Source: an uncultured Paracoccaceae bacterium (GTDB taxonomy: Bacteria; Pseudomonadota; Alphaproteobacteria; Rhodobacterales; Rhodobacteraceae). Taken from it: DNA of 64,000 nt. Location: assembly GCA_947500825.1 (NCBI GenBank), contig CANMTR010000001.1, positions 124,001-188,000 on the forward strand, read 5' to 3'. The translations under genes were made by a program, and so were the position numbers. The notes under the pieces were generated by a model. The model was not told the DNA's origin. It worked only from the letters and a program-made list of their open reading frames with translations, and made no database searches. Shown here piece after piece: positions 9,450 through 18,235 of this stretch (its first letter is position 1; each line of letters begins with the position of its first letter).

Positions 9450-9977
9450 TCAGCCGATCCAGGCGATGTCGTCGAATCCGCGGTCGATGTAGCCGCCCTT
9501 GGAATAGGACTCGCCCTCGTATCCGAAGATCGGCCAGACTTCCTTCTGGTTGTAGAGGCCGGTCACCAGCCCGCCGCGCACCGTCTGGAAGAACGCCTCA
9601 TCCTCCATCGAGCGCAGCACCGCCACGCGGTCGCTCTCCCAGCCGATGCGCGCATAGTCGTCGCCGGTCTGCTCCCGCGCCCGGGTGTTGAGCGCCTCGA
9701 TCCCGGCCTCGGCCATCTCGGCCTTGTCCTGGGTGTCGTAGTCCTTGACCGCGACGACGTAGTTCTCGTCGGGGATGCGGTCGTGGGGGTAGATGTCGCG
9801 CGCCATCTGCACCAGCGTGGCGAAGCTCTCGGGCTTGAGCGCCCGCATCTCGGTCGCCCAGTCGGCGCGCGCGCCGGTCACGTATCCCGATCCCACGACG
9901 AACGCGCCCATGGCGCTCGCCCCCGACAGAAGCTGGCGCCGGGTCAGCCCCCTCAGCGCCCCTCGTTCCTTTGCCAA
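9450..9977 (-). CDS. Gluconate 2-dehydrogenase subunit 3 family, Tat-exported small subunit
   Basis: A 175-residue partner of the GMC subunit. A twin-arginine signal lies at residues 13-40 (LTRRQLLSG followed by a hydrophobic stretch ending GARA), so the heterodimer is probably exported folded to the periplasm. The mature part is the helical subunit-3 domain. I chose the TTG start at 9977 because an AGGGAGGA ribosome-binding site precedes it by seven bases; the open frame extends to a GTG at 10034 with no such site and through a hairpin. No cytochrome c subunit gene is adjacent. Confidence 0.82.
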   Translation of the reverse strand: MAKERGALRGLTRRQLLSGASAMGAFVVGSGYVTGARADWATEMRALKPESFATLVQMARDIYPHDRIPDENYVVAVKDYDTQDKAEMAEAGIEALNTRAREQTGDDYARIGWESDRVAVLRSMEDEAFFQTVRGGLVTGLYNQKEVWPIFGYEGESYSKGGYIDRGFDDIAWIG

Positions 9978-10000
9978 GACGGTATCCTCCCTTTGGCGTG

Positions 10001-10026
10001 CCGGCCCCGCCTCCCCGCGGGGCCGG
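10001..10026 (-). terminator. GC hairpin after the glyoxalase-family gene
   Basis: A 10-bp perfect stem (10001-10010 with 10017-10026) and 6-base loop lie directly downstream of the minus-strand glyoxalase-family stop and upstream of the TTG-started dehydrogenase subunit. It has no U tract, so termination strength is uncertain. Confidence 0.5.
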
Positions 10027-10030
10027 CGGC

Positions 10031-10426
10031 TCACGTGAACCGGCCCGACCGTTCCAGAACCTCGATCTGGTAGCCGTCGGGGTCGGCGATGAAGAAGAAG
10101 CGGCCCACCAGCTCTCCGGCGGGGGCGAACTCGACGATCTTGCGCGGTTCCATCCCGGCCTCGGTCAGGCGCGCGTGCTCGCCGTCGAGGTCGGCCACCG
10201 ACACCGCCAGATGCCCGTATCCGTCGCCCAGGTCGTAGGGCTCCGAGCGGCCCTTGTTGACCGTCAGCTCCAGCTCGAACGGGGCTTCGGCGTTCGACAG
10301 GTAGACCAGGGTGAAATCGTCGAAATCCAGCCTCTCCGCGATCTCCAGCCCGAAGGCGGTGCGGTAGAAATGCACCGACCGTTCCTCGTCCAGCACGCGG
10401 ATCATGCTGTGGATCATCTTCGCCAT
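10031..10426 (-). CDS. VOC family protein, lactoylglutathione lyase (glyoxalase I)-like
   Basis: A 131-residue single-repeat vicinal-oxygen-chelate protein, the size of bacterial GloA, which isomerises methylglyoxal-glutathione adducts. Likely metal ligands are His6, Glu in FELELT, His in GHLAVSV and Glu in YQIEVLE. GloA proteins usually keep the longer N-RVKDL-RS pattern; here it is MIRVLDEERSVHFY, which matches well. A role in methylglyoxal detoxification is the best inference. It stands alone in its transcription unit. Confidence 0.78.
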   Translation of the reverse strand: MAKMIHSMIRVLDEERSVHFYRTAFGLEIAERLDFDDFTLVYLSNAEAPFELELTVNKGRSEPYDLGDGYGHLAVSVADLDGEHARLTEAGMEPRKIVEFAPAGELVGRFFFIADPDGYQIEVLERSGRFT

Positions 10427-10495
10427 GTCGTCTCCCGTGTCGTATCCGTCGGGAGAGAATGGCGGATTATGCGCGCCCTTGGTGGTAGCGGGTTA

Positions 10496-10786
10496 CTACG
10501 CGGCCACCGAAACCCTGCGACCTTGGTCGCAGGTCTCGATGAAGATCAGGCACGAGGCCCGCAGGATCGAGGTGAAGTTCACCGGCCCCTCCCGGCCCTC
10601 GTCCACCTCCGAGTGGAGCGTGGCGATCAGGTCGGGCAGGGGGCGCCCCTCGGCCTCGGCCATCCGCTCCAGCACGTCCCAAAAGGCGTTCTCCAGCCGG
10701 ATGCTGGTGGAGAACCCGTCGATCCTCAGGCTGCGGGTGGTCAGGGCGAATCGCTCGGGGTCCTGGCTGGAATAGATGCTGCACAT
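10496..10786 (-). CDS. Ribbon-helix-helix domain protein
   Basis: A 96-residue protein of the short alphaproteobacterial ribbon-helix-helix type. The RSLRIDGFSTSIRLENAFWDVLERMAE segment (written here only in outline: basic strand, then two helices) fits a MetJ/Arc fold, and the rest is a small C-terminal helix. It is probably DNA-binding; target unknown. The ATG at 10786 has AAGGAGGA eight bases upstream, so the longer frame to 10933 is rejected. It is divergent from the molbindin gene, sharing a 158-base spacer. Confidence 0.75.
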   Translation of the reverse strand: MCSIYSSQDPERFALTTRSLRIDGFSTSIRLENAFWDVLERMAEAEGRPLPDLIATLHSEVDEGREGPVNFTSILRASCLIFIETCDQGRRVSVAA

Positions 10787-10830
10787 CGGCTGGGTCCTCC
10801 TTGCCGCCGGGTCCGCCGGCCGCGCGCAAC

Positions 10831-10860
10831 ATAATAGGACGCCCCCGGCCCGCGGCGCAA
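10831..10860 (-). promoter_or_regulatory. Putative sigma-70 promoter for the ribbon-helix-helix gene
   Basis: On the minus strand, TTGCGC (10860-10855) and TATTAT (10836-10831) are separated by 18 bases. The -10 matches five of six consensus bases. The start codon lies about 38 bases beyond the expected transcription start. Sequence match only. Confidence 0.4.
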
Positions 10861-10944
10861 ATATTCGTGTGCGGCACCGCGGCCCGATCGAAACCAGCCG
10901 CGCCCCCGCCGGTTGGGCGGGGTAGTCGAACAAGGGAGACGACG

Positions 10945-11154
10945 ATGAAACTCAGCGCGCGCAACACCCTCAAGGGCACCGTGGTGGGCCTGCAGAAGGG
11001 CTCGGTCAACGCCACCGTCCGTATCGACGTGGGCGGCGGGACGATCATCACCTCCATGATCACCAACGACGCGGTCGAGGATCTCGGTCTGGCCGAGGGG
11101 AGCGAGGCCTATGCCGTGATCAAGGCCTCCCACGTCATGGTCGCGGCCGACTAG
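10945..11154 (+). CDS. Molbindin, TOBE/Mop-domain molybdopterin/molybdate-binding protein
   Basis: A 69-residue protein that is a single Mop (TOBE) domain. The MKLSARNTLKGTVV start, VNATVRIDVGGG centre and EGSEAYAVIKASHVMVA end are typical. Family members bind molybdate or tungstate as oligomers and serve in storage or homeostasis. GGGAG precedes the ATG at 10945. It fits the window's molybdenum hydroxylase (2656-6322) and cofactor genes (moaB, fdhD, mobAB, moeA), though it is not in an operon with any of them. Confidence 0.88.
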   Translation: MKLSARNTLKGTVVGLQKGSVNATVRIDVGGGTIITSMITNDAVEDLGLAEGSEAYAVIKASHVMVAAD

Positions 11155-11184
11155 GCCCCCGTCCGGCCAGGCCCCCGTCCGGCT
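11153..11184. repeat. Tandem 16-base repeat between convergent stop codons
   Basis: Two copies of AGGCCCCCGTCCGGCY (11153-11168 and 11169-11184) abut, followed by a decayed third copy. The first copy touches the molbindin TAG stop, and the CTAG at the end of the second supplies the stop of the convergent RND gene. Confidence 0.7.
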
Positions 11185-14100
11185 AGGCACCCGTTCTGCG
11201 GGCCTTCGCCGCGGCCGCCGCCAGACCCGCCGCCAGACCCGCCAGCGGCACCAGCCCCGCCACGAAGAGGCCGAGCGCCGCCGCGGGCCCGGCCGCGCCG
11301 GTCCCCGGCACGTTGCCGCCCAGCGCCACCGCCCCGAACGTCGCCGCGAACAGCGCCGCCGCCCCCCCCGCGAAGGTCAGGGCGGCGGTCCTGACCGGCC
11401 CCGACCGTGCGTCGAGCGTCCGCCGCATGGCCCCCAGCGCGCGGTCCACGTCCGTCTGGATCGCCAGCAGCGCGGGGATGACCAGCAGCACCAGCCCCAT
11501 CCCGAAGCCCAGGCCATAGACCAGCGTGATCACCGTGGGCTTGAGGAACTGCGCCTGGCTCGAGGTCTCGTAGAGGAGTGGCGCCAGCCCCAGCACGGTC
11601 GTCAGCGTCGTCAGCAGCACGGGGCGCAGCCGGTCGCAGGCCGCGTCCACGATGGCGGGGCCCAGGCCGCGCCGCGCGGCGTATTCGTCGACGGTGGAGA
11701 CGAGGACGATGGAATCGTTGATGATGATCCCCGTCATCCCGATCAGCCCCACCACCGAGAACAGCGACATGGGCACCTCCCAGATGTAGTGGCCCCAGAC
11801 CGCGCCGATCAGCCCGAACGGGATCACCGCCATCACCACCACGGGCCGCCGCCAGCTCGCGAAGATCCACGCCAGCGTCAGGTAGATCCCCACCAGGCAC
11901 AGCAGGAACCCGATCAGCGCGTCGTTGAGGAACGCGTCCTCCTGCTCGCTGAGGCCCGACAGCTCGGTCGTCACCCCGAAGCGCCCCTCCAGCCGGGGCA
12001 GGATGTCGCCCGACAGGATCTCCATGATCTCGTTGGCCCGCTCCGCGTCGCCGTCGTCCAGGTCGCCGGTCACGTCCACCTGGCGCAGGCCGTTCTCCCG
12101 CCGGATGGTGGAGAAGCCCTCGCGCACGGTCACGTCCACCAGCGCGCCCAGCTCCACCCAGGTGCCCGCCTCCGTGGGCAGGATCACCCGGTCGAGGAAG
12201 TCGGCCGTCATCTCCGCCTCGGGCAGCTCCACCCGGATCTCGGCCGAGCGCGTCCCGTCCGGGTAGGTCGCCGCCTCGATCCCCGACAGCCGGTCGCGCA
12301 GGGTCCGCCCGATCCCGTCGATGGTGAAGCCCAGCGCCTCGCCCCGGGGCGTCAGCTCCAGCACGAATTCCTGCTTGTCGTAGGCCAGGCTGTCCTCCAG
12401 CGCCGAGACCTCGCCGAAGGCCCCGAGCTCGGATTTCAGTGCCTCGGCGGCCTCCTTCAGCACCGGCGTCTCCGCCCCGCTGATCCGCACGTCGATGGCG
12501 TCGCCCCCCGGCCCCCCGCGCCAGCCGCGGAACGACAGCTCCTGAAGCCGGGGGTGGCGCGGCACCGCCTCCTGCAGCGCGGCCACGAACTCGAACGAGG
12601 AATAGGGCCGCAGGTCGGCGTCGATCAGCTCGATGGAAATGGCGCCCAGCAGGTCCTCGTCGGTGTTCTCCACCCCCGACAGGCCGCGCCCCGCGTTGCC
12701 GCCGATCTCGGCCAGGGCATAGTCCACGGGGTTCGCGCCGTGCTCCTCGGCGAACTCCGCGCCCAGCTCCGCCACCGCGTCCTGGATCAGCCTCAGCTGC
12801 TCGCGCGTGTCCTCGCGGCTGGCTTCGGCCCGCATCGCGAAGTTGCCGCTGACCGAGCCCTGCTCGGGCGAGTCGAAGAAGCGCCACTGCACCGCGCCCG
12901 ACACGAACAGGATCACCACCCCCGTCAGCAGGAGCGTGGCCCCGGCCAGCACCGGGTAGCGCGCCAGCATCACCAGCCGCATCAGCGGGCGGAACGCGCG
13001 CTCGCGCACCTGGCCGAAGCCGCGGTTCACCAGCCGCGAGGGCAGGTCGTACCAGTGGTCCCGGCCCGTATGCGCCAGCGCGTGCGAGAGGTGGTTGGGC
13101 AGGATCAGGAAGCACTCCGCGAGGCTCGCCAGCAGCACCACGATCACCGTGAACGGGATGTCCGAGATCAGGGTGCCGAACACGCCCCCGATGGCCGTCA
13201 GCCCGAAAAACGCGATCACCGTCGTCACGGTGGAGGAGAAGACGGGCGCGAACATGCGCCCCGCCGCCCGCTCGGCGGCCGTCACCGGGTCCTCCCCCAG
13301 CCTGCGGGCGCGGAAGTCGGCGTGCTCGCCCACCACGATGGCGTCGTCCACCACGATGCCCAGCGTGATGATCAGCGCGAACAGCGAGATCATGTTGAAC
13401 GTGATCCCGGCCACGTACATGAACGCGATCGCCGCCGTCATCGCCACCGGGATGCCCGCCGCCACCCAGAACGCGATCCGCGCGTTCAGGAACAGAAACA
13501 GCAGCCCCACCACCAGCGCGAGGCCCATGGCCCCGTTCTCAAGCAGGATCTGCAACCGCCCCGAGATGTATTCGGCCCGCCCCCGGATCAGGTCGATCTC
13601 CACGCCCCGGGGCAGGGACGGGCGCATCCGCGCCGCGACCTCCTCCACCTGCGCCTGGATCTCCAGCGCGTCTCCGGCGGCCGAGCGCTGGACCATGATC
13701 GACACGGCCGGGTTCTCGCCCACGTAGTAGGCCCGCGCCCGGTCCGGCCCCTCCACCCGCACGCGCGCCACGTCGCCCACCGTCAGGGGCGCGCCGTCCG
13801 CGCCCGGGCGCAGCACCACGTCGGCGATCTGGTCGGCCGCGCGGGTCTCGGTGCCGGCCCGCACCCGGGCGGTGCCGCCCACGTCGCCCGCGGGGGAGGC
13901 GTCCACCTCCGCGCCCACGGCCGCCGCGATCTCCTCCATGGTCAGCCCGTATTGCAGCAACGACAGGGACGGCACCTCGATCACCGTCTCCGTCGCCGCC
14001 ACGCCCTGGATCGACGTGCGGGTGACGCCCGCGCGGAACAGCTCCTGCACGAAGGTGTCGGCGATCCGGCCGAGCTGTCCCGGCCCCACCGGGCCGGTGA

Positions 14101-14542
14101 TCACCACGTCCGTCACCCGGTCGCGCCAGCCGCCGCGCCCGATCTCGGGGTCCTCGGCCGCCTCGGGCAGGTCGCTGGCCCCGTCGATGGCCGTCTCCAC
14201 GTCGTCGGCGGCGCGGCCCATGTCCCAGCCGGGCTCGAACTCGATCTCGATGGAGGCGCGTCCCTCCGTGGCGCGCGACTCGGTCTCCACCACGCCGTCC
14301 ACGGCCAGCAGCGCGGGCTCCAGCACGCCCACGATGGCGTTGTCCACGGCCTCCGCGCCCGCGCCCTCCCAGATCACCGACACGTCGATCTCGTCCGAGA
14401 CCACGTCGGGAAAGAACTGCGCCCGCATGCGGGGCAGGGCGGCCAGACCCAGCACCAGCAGGGTCATCAGCAGCAGGTTCGCCGCCGTGCGGTGGCGCGT
14501 GAAGTAGGACAGAAGCCCGCCCACAGGGCCCGGGCCCCTCAT
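11183..14542 (-). CDS. RND efflux transporter, inner-membrane permease subunit
   Basis: A 1119-residue proton-driven exporter of the AcrB/MexB (HAE1) class working with the adaptor encoded immediately upstream. After the first transmembrane helix come the two large periplasmic loops and the TM4 proton-relay motif GIVVDDAIVVGEH. The typical RND core ends near residue 1030. A further 90 residues follow, holding two more hydrophobic stretches (about 1053-1075 and 1087-1112) and a basic end, which is longer than AcrB. Substrate unknown. The start overlaps the adaptor stop (ATGA). No outer-membrane channel gene is adjacent. Confidence 0.92.
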   Translation of the reverse strand: MRGPGPVGGLLSYFTRHRTAANLLLMTLLVLGLAALPRMRAQFFPDVVSDEIDVSVIWEGAGAEAVDNAIVGVLEPALLAVDGVVETESRATEGRASIEIEFEPGWDMGRAADDVETAIDGASDLPEAAEDPEIGRGGWRDRVTDVVITGPVGPGQLGRIADTFVQELFRAGVTRTSIQGVAATETVIEVPSLSLLQYGLTMEEIAAAVGAEVDASPAGDVGGTARVRAGTETRAADQIADVVLRPGADGAPLTVGDVARVRVEGPDRARAYYVGENPAVSIMVQRSAAGDALEIQAQVEEVAARMRPSLPRGVEIDLIRGRAEYISGRLQILLENGAMGLALVVGLLFLFLNARIAFWVAAGIPVAMTAAIAFMYVAGITFNMISLFALIITLGIVVDDAIVVGEHADFRARRLGEDPVTAAERAAGRMFAPVFSSTVTTVIAFFGLTAIGGVFGTLISDIPFTVIVVLLASLAECFLILPNHLSHALAHTGRDHWYDLPSRLVNRGFGQVRERAFRPLMRLVMLARYPVLAGATLLLTGVVILFVSGAVQWRFFDSPEQGSVSGNFAMRAEASREDTREQLRLIQDAVAELGAEFAEEHGANPVDYALAEIGGNAGRGLSGVENTDEDLLGAISIELIDADLRPYSSFEFVAALQEAVPRHPRLQELSFRGWRGGPGGDAIDVRISGAETPVLKEAAEALKSELGAFGEVSALEDSLAYDKQEFVLELTPRGEALGFTIDGIGRTLRDRLSGIEAATYPDGTRSAEIRVELPEAEMTADFLDRVILPTEAGTWVELGALVDVTVREGFSTIRRENGLRQVDVTGDLDDGDAERANEIMEILSGDILPRLEGRFGVTTELSGLSEQEDAFLNDALIGFLLCLVGIYLTLAWIFASWRRPVVVMAVIPFGLIGAVWGHYIWEVPMSLFSVVGLIGMTGIIINDSIVLVSTVDEYAARRGLGPAIVDAACDRLRPVLLTTLTTVLGLAPLLYETSSQAQFLKPTVITLVYGLGFGMGLVLLVIPALLAIQTDVDRALGAMRRTLDARSGPVRTAALTFAGGAAALFAATFGAVALGGNVPGTGAAGPAAALGLFVAGLVPLAGLAAGLAAAAAKARRTGA

Positions 14543-16023
14543 CCGTCCCGCCGCCGCTCGATCCGCTCGACGATGCGCGCGGGCACCTGCGGGCGCTGCA
14601 GCGCCGACAGGACGCGCGCGCGGGCGGCGCTGCCCATGCTCTCGTCGGCCTCCACGGTGGCGACGAGCGCCGCGCGCCGCTCCGGGCTCAGCTCCATCAG
14701 CTCACCGACGGTCTCGGGCCCCTCGTCCGTCCCCGTGGCGTCGGCGGGGTCGGGCCCGGTCTCCAGCGGCCTGATCCGGATCCCCGGGCCCAGGGTCGGG
14801 GTGCGCTCGGCCACCACGGTGGCGCCCGCGAGATCGGGCGCGCGCACGATCACCTCGTCGCCCTGGGTCCGCAACCGCTCCACCTGCGCCAGCTCCAGCC
14901 GGTCCTCAGCCCCCACGACCAGCACGCTGCCGTCGCGCCCCACCGCGCCCGCGGGCAGGCGCGCCACGCCCTCGAGCGGCGGCTCCTCGATCCGCACGCG
15001 GGCGAAGTCGCCGGGGCGGAAGCCGCGCGGCGCCTCGATCCGCGCGAACAGGCGCCGCCCGCTCTCGCCCTCGGCCACCGACGGCGCCTCGCGGGTGATG
15101 GTCGCGGGGGAGGACAGGGTGAAGCCGCCCACCTCCATGTAGACGGTCGCCATCTCGGCGGTGAGCGCGCCGGTCTCGTCCAGCAACCGCAGGTAGTCGG
15201 TGGTCGAGACGCGGAACGCCACTTCCAGCCGTTCGGGGTCGATCAGCACGGCGAGCTGCTCGTTCTGGGACACCAGCCCGCCTTGCGTGGCCGACAGCTC
15301 CGAGATCGTGCCGGCGAACTCCGCCGCAATGCGGGTGTCGTCGCGGTTGCGCCGGGCGTCCTCCACCGCGATGCGCCGGCGATCCAGCGCCGTCTCGGCC
15401 AGGGCAATGCGCCGGATGGCGTCGGCCTCCGCCTGCCGCGCGGCCAGCACCTGGCTGCGCGCCGAGGCGGCGGCCAGCTCCGCCTCCTCAACCGCCGCGG
15501 CGGTGGCCACCCCCCGCCCCTCCAGGTCGCGCTGGCGCCCCAGCGCCCCCTCGCGCAGCTCGGCCTGCTCGCGCGCCGCGGCCAGGTCGTCGGTGGCGAT
15601 GTCCGCGGCACGGCGCGCGTCCTCGACCTCGGCGCGCGCGTCGGCCAGGTCGGCCTGCGCCAGGCTCAGCTCCGTCTCGGCGTCCACGGGGTCGATGGCG
15701 AACAGAAGCTGGCCGCGCGTCACGCGGCCCCCTTCCTCCACGCCCGGCCCGATATCGAGCACCCGCCCCTCCGCGGTGGAGCGTACCTGCAGCTCGCGGC
15801 GCGCGCGCACCTCTCCGAACGTCTCCAGGACCGGGGTGATCGTGCCGGGCGTCACCTCCACCACCGTGGCGGCGAAGACCTGCTCCTCGGCGGGCCGCTC
15901 GCCGGGCGCGCGCGCCGCCCGCTCGCGCAGCGCGTCGCGCAAGGACAGGCCCGCGAAGGCCAGAAGGCCCAGGGTCAGCGCGGTGAGGACGAGCCCCGTG
16001 AGGGCGCGGGTTAAAAAACGCAT
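14539..16023 (-). CDS. RND efflux periplasmic adaptor subunit (membrane fusion protein)
   Basis: A 494-residue protein linking the RND permease to an outer-membrane channel. An N-terminal anchor (residues 9-27) is followed by the barrel-sandwich half (VRSTAEGRVLDI), an Ala/Glu/Arg-rich helical hairpin (about 117-240), the second lipoyl half and the beta-barrel. The last ~70 residues form an acidic linker and a helical segment containing MELSPERRAALVATVEAD, not usual in AcrA-type adaptors. I chose ATG 16023 (MRFLTRALTG) because it places the anchor at the N-terminus; the ribosome-binding site is weak and a start at 16104 remains possible. Confidence 0.88.
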   Translation of the reverse strand: MRFLTRALTGLVLTALTLGLLAFAGLSLRDALRERAARAPGERPAEEQVFAATVVEVTPGTITPVLETFGEVRARRELQVRSTAEGRVLDIGPGVEEGGRVTRGQLLFAIDPVDAETELSLAQADLADARAEVEDARRAADIATDDLAAAREQAELREGALGRQRDLEGRGVATAAAVEEAELAAASARSQVLAARQAEADAIRRIALAETALDRRRIAVEDARRNRDDTRIAAEFAGTISELSATQGGLVSQNEQLAVLIDPERLEVAFRVSTTDYLRLLDETGALTAEMATVYMEVGGFTLSSPATITREAPSVAEGESGRRLFARIEAPRGFRPGDFARVRIEEPPLEGVARLPAGAVGRDGSVLVVGAEDRLELAQVERLRTQGDEVIVRAPDLAGATVVAERTPTLGPGIRIRPLETGPDPADATGTDEGPETVGELMELSPERRAALVATVEADESMGSAARARVLSALQRPQVPARIVERIERRRDG

Positions 16024-16172
16024 GGGTCCGATCGGTTCGCTTGGCCCCGAGACTACAGTCCGGCGGCCGCCTCGGGAAGCGCGCCGCACGCGACTGTTAC
16101 GCACAAAGGCGCGCGCCTCCGTCGCATTTTTTCCGTCAGCGGGGCGCTATCCCCGCGGCCGGGGCGCGCGGA

Positions 16173-16715
16173 TCACTTGCGCCGGCGATGCTCGTCGAGC
16201 CGCGGCAGGATCTCCACGAAGTTGCAGGGCCTGTGGCGATAGTCGAGCTGCAGCCCCAGGATCTCGTCCCAGGCGTCCCGGCACGCGCCGGTGGAGCCGG
16301 GCAGGGCAAAGAGATACGTGCCGTTCGCCACGCCTCCCGTCGCCCGGCTCTGCACCGCCGAGGTGCCGATCTTGGCCATGGAGACATGGGTGAACACGAT
16401 CCCGAAGGCGTCGATCTCCTTCTCGTAGACGTCCCGGTGCGCCTCCACGGTCACGTCGCGCCCCGTCAGCCCGGTGCCGCCGGTGGAGATCACCACGTCC
16501 ACCTCTCCGTCGGCGCACCAGTCCGACAGTTTCGCGGCGATCGTTTCGCGATCGTCGCGCAGGATCGCGCGGTCGGCCAGCACGTGCCCCGCCGCCTCCA
16601 GCCGGTCCACCAGCAGGTCGCCCGAGCGGTCGTCCTCCGCCCCGCGCGTGTCGCTCACCGTCAGGATCGCGATGCGGCAGGGGACGAAGTCCCGGGCCTG
16701 GTCGATCCCGCTCAC
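16173..16715 (-). CDS. moaB: Molybdenum cofactor biosynthesis protein MoaB
   Basis: A 180-residue protein of the MogA/MoaB molybdopterin-binding fold, involved in adenylylating molybdopterin before molybdenum insertion. The motifs LTVSDTRG (residues 18-25) and STGGTGLTGRDVT (about 77-89) form the molybdopterin site, and LFALPGSTGACRDAWDEIL is the conserved C-terminal segment. It lies 4 bases downstream of yghU on the same strand, so the two are probably cotranscribed. Confidence 0.93.
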   Translation of the reverse strand: MSGIDQARDFVPCRIAILTVSDTRGAEDDRSGDLLVDRLEAAGHVLADRAILRDDRETIAAKLSDWCADGEVDVVISTGGTGLTGRDVTVEAHRDVYEKEIDAFGIVFTHVSMAKIGTSAVQSRATGGVANGTYLFALPGSTGACRDAWDEILGLQLDYRHRPCNFVEILPRLDEHRRRK

Positions 16716-16719
16716 GACC

Positions 16720-17583
16720 TCACCCGACCTTGTCCTGTGTCTTCGTCTCGAAATCCTGCGCCGAATGGCGCTCGCGCAGCTGCGTCTCGGGTTCTCCGGA
16801 CATGCTGTTGACCATGCGGCCGCGCCGCACCGGCTCGCGCGCGTCGATCTCCTCGGCCCAGCGGATCACGTGTTCGTACTCGTGCGCCGACAGGAACGTC
16901 GCCGCGTCGCCGTAGGCGCGCCCCAGCACCAGGTTGCCGTACCACGGGAAGGTCGCGATGTCGGCGATGGTGTAGCTCTCGCCCGCCAGGAAGGCGCTCT
17001 CCGCCAGCCGCCGGTCGAGCACGTCGAGCTGGCGCTTGGTCTCCATGGCGTAGCGGTCGATAGGGTATTCCATGGGCTCCGGCGCATAGGCGTAGAAATG
17101 GCCGAAGCCCCCGCCCAGGAACGGCGCCGACCCTTGCAGCCACATCAGCCACGACAGCATCTCCGCGCGCCGCTCCGGCACGCCCAGGAAATCGCCGAAC
17201 CTCTCCGCCAGGTGCATCAGGATCGCGCCCGATTCGAACACCCGCACCGGCTTGGGCCCCGACCGGTCCATCAGCGCCGGGATCTTCGAGTTGGGGTTCA
17301 CCTCCACGAAGCCCGAGCCGAACTGGTCCCCTTCGGAGATGTCGATGAGCCAGGCGTCGTATTCCGCGCCCGAATGGCCCGCCGCCAGCAGCTCCTCGAA
17401 CAGGATCGTCACCTTCTGCCCGTTGGGCGTGGCCAGCGAGTAGAGCTGGAACGGGTGCTCGCCCACGGGCAGCTCCCGGTCCTCCGTGGCGCCGGCCACG
17501 GGGCGGTTCAGGCTGGCCCACTTGCCGCCCGATTCGCGCTCCCAGGTCCAGACCTTGGGGGGCTTGTATCCGGTCTCGCTCAT
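16720..17583 (-). CDS. yghU: Glutathione S-transferase-like disulfide-bond oxidoreductase YghU
   Basis: A 287-residue protein, nearly the length of E. coli YghU (288). It has an extended N-terminus, a thioredoxin-fold domain with NPNSKIPALMD and the glutathione-contact ESGAI segment, then an all-helical domain. YghU proteins bind two glutathiones and reduce small disulfides or peroxides. ATG 17583 (MSETGYKPPKVW) was chosen over an upstream start at 17640 because it aligns with the family. moaB follows four bases after the stop. Confidence 0.9.
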   Translation of the reverse strand: MSETGYKPPKVWTWERESGGKWASLNRPVAGATEDRELPVGEHPFQLYSLATPNGQKVTILFEELLAAGHSGAEYDAWLIDISEGDQFGSGFVEVNPNSKIPALMDRSGPKPVRVFESGAILMHLAERFGDFLGVPERRAEMLSWLMWLQGSAPFLGGGFGHFYAYAPEPMEYPIDRYAMETKRQLDVLDRRLAESAFLAGESYTIADIATFPWYGNLVLGRAYGDAATFLSAHEYEHVIRWAEEIDAREPVRRGRMVNSMSGEPETQLRERHSAQDFETKTQDKVG

Positions 17584-17644
17584 GTCGTGCCTCTCGCGGG
17601 TTGGAGCGCGACAGGGTAATCCGCCCCCGCGCCCTGCCAAGGGC

Positions 17645-18235
17645 TCACAGGTCGAACCACACCGGCGCGGGGCCGAGGTTGCGCCACTCCGTCGGCCCCA
17701 GCGTTCCGCCCGCGCCCCAGCAATCGTGCACGTGCCCGAAGACGCACAGGCGCGGGGCGAGGCGCAGCATCGCCGCCTTCACCGCGACCGACCCGATATG
17801 GCCCAGCTTCGCGTGGTTGTCCCCGAGCCCCGCGGGCGGCGAATGGGACACCAGGATGTCGGCCGTCCCGATCCCGTCCAGAAGCGCGCCCGCCGTATCC
17901 TCCGACAGGTCCCACGACCCCCAGGGCTGCGGCGGCAGGGGCGGGATGCCGCCACCGATCCCCGCGACGGTCACGCCGCCCCGCACCACCGCCTGCCCGT
18001 GGAGCACGGTGGCCGAGGTGGCGGCGCGCAGGGCCTCCAGCGTCTCGTTGTTTCCCGGCACCATCACCGTCCTGGCCGCGACCGGCTCCAGCCGCGCGGC
18101 GAGGCCCGCGAGCCCCTCGTGGGCGTCGGCGAGATCGCCCGCGACGATCACCAGGTCCGCCGCCCCCGCGGCGGAGATCAGGGCGTCGGCGGCGGCCCCG
18201 TCCAGGTGCAGGTCCGACGCGGCCAGCACCCTCAT
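17645..18235 (-). CDS. Metallophosphoesterase family protein
   Basis: A 196-residue calcineurin-like phosphoesterase. The two-metal site is visible as SDLHLD (Asp8, His10), AGDLAD, GNNE, SHSPP and GHVHD. Such compact single-domain proteins act as phosphodiesterases or protein/nucleotide phosphatases; the substrate cannot be named. The start codon overlaps the stop of the uracil-DNA glycosylase gene, so the two are translated together. Confidence 0.85.
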   Translation of the reverse strand: MRVLAASDLHLDGAAADALISAAGAADLVIVAGDLADAHEGLAGLAARLEPVAARTVMVPGNNETLEALRAATSATVLHGQAVVRGGVTVAGIGGGIPPLPPQPWGSWDLSEDTAGALLDGIGTADILVSHSPPAGLGDNHAKLGHIGSVAVKAAMLRLAPRLCVFGHVHDCWGAGGTLGPTEWRNLGPAPVWFDL

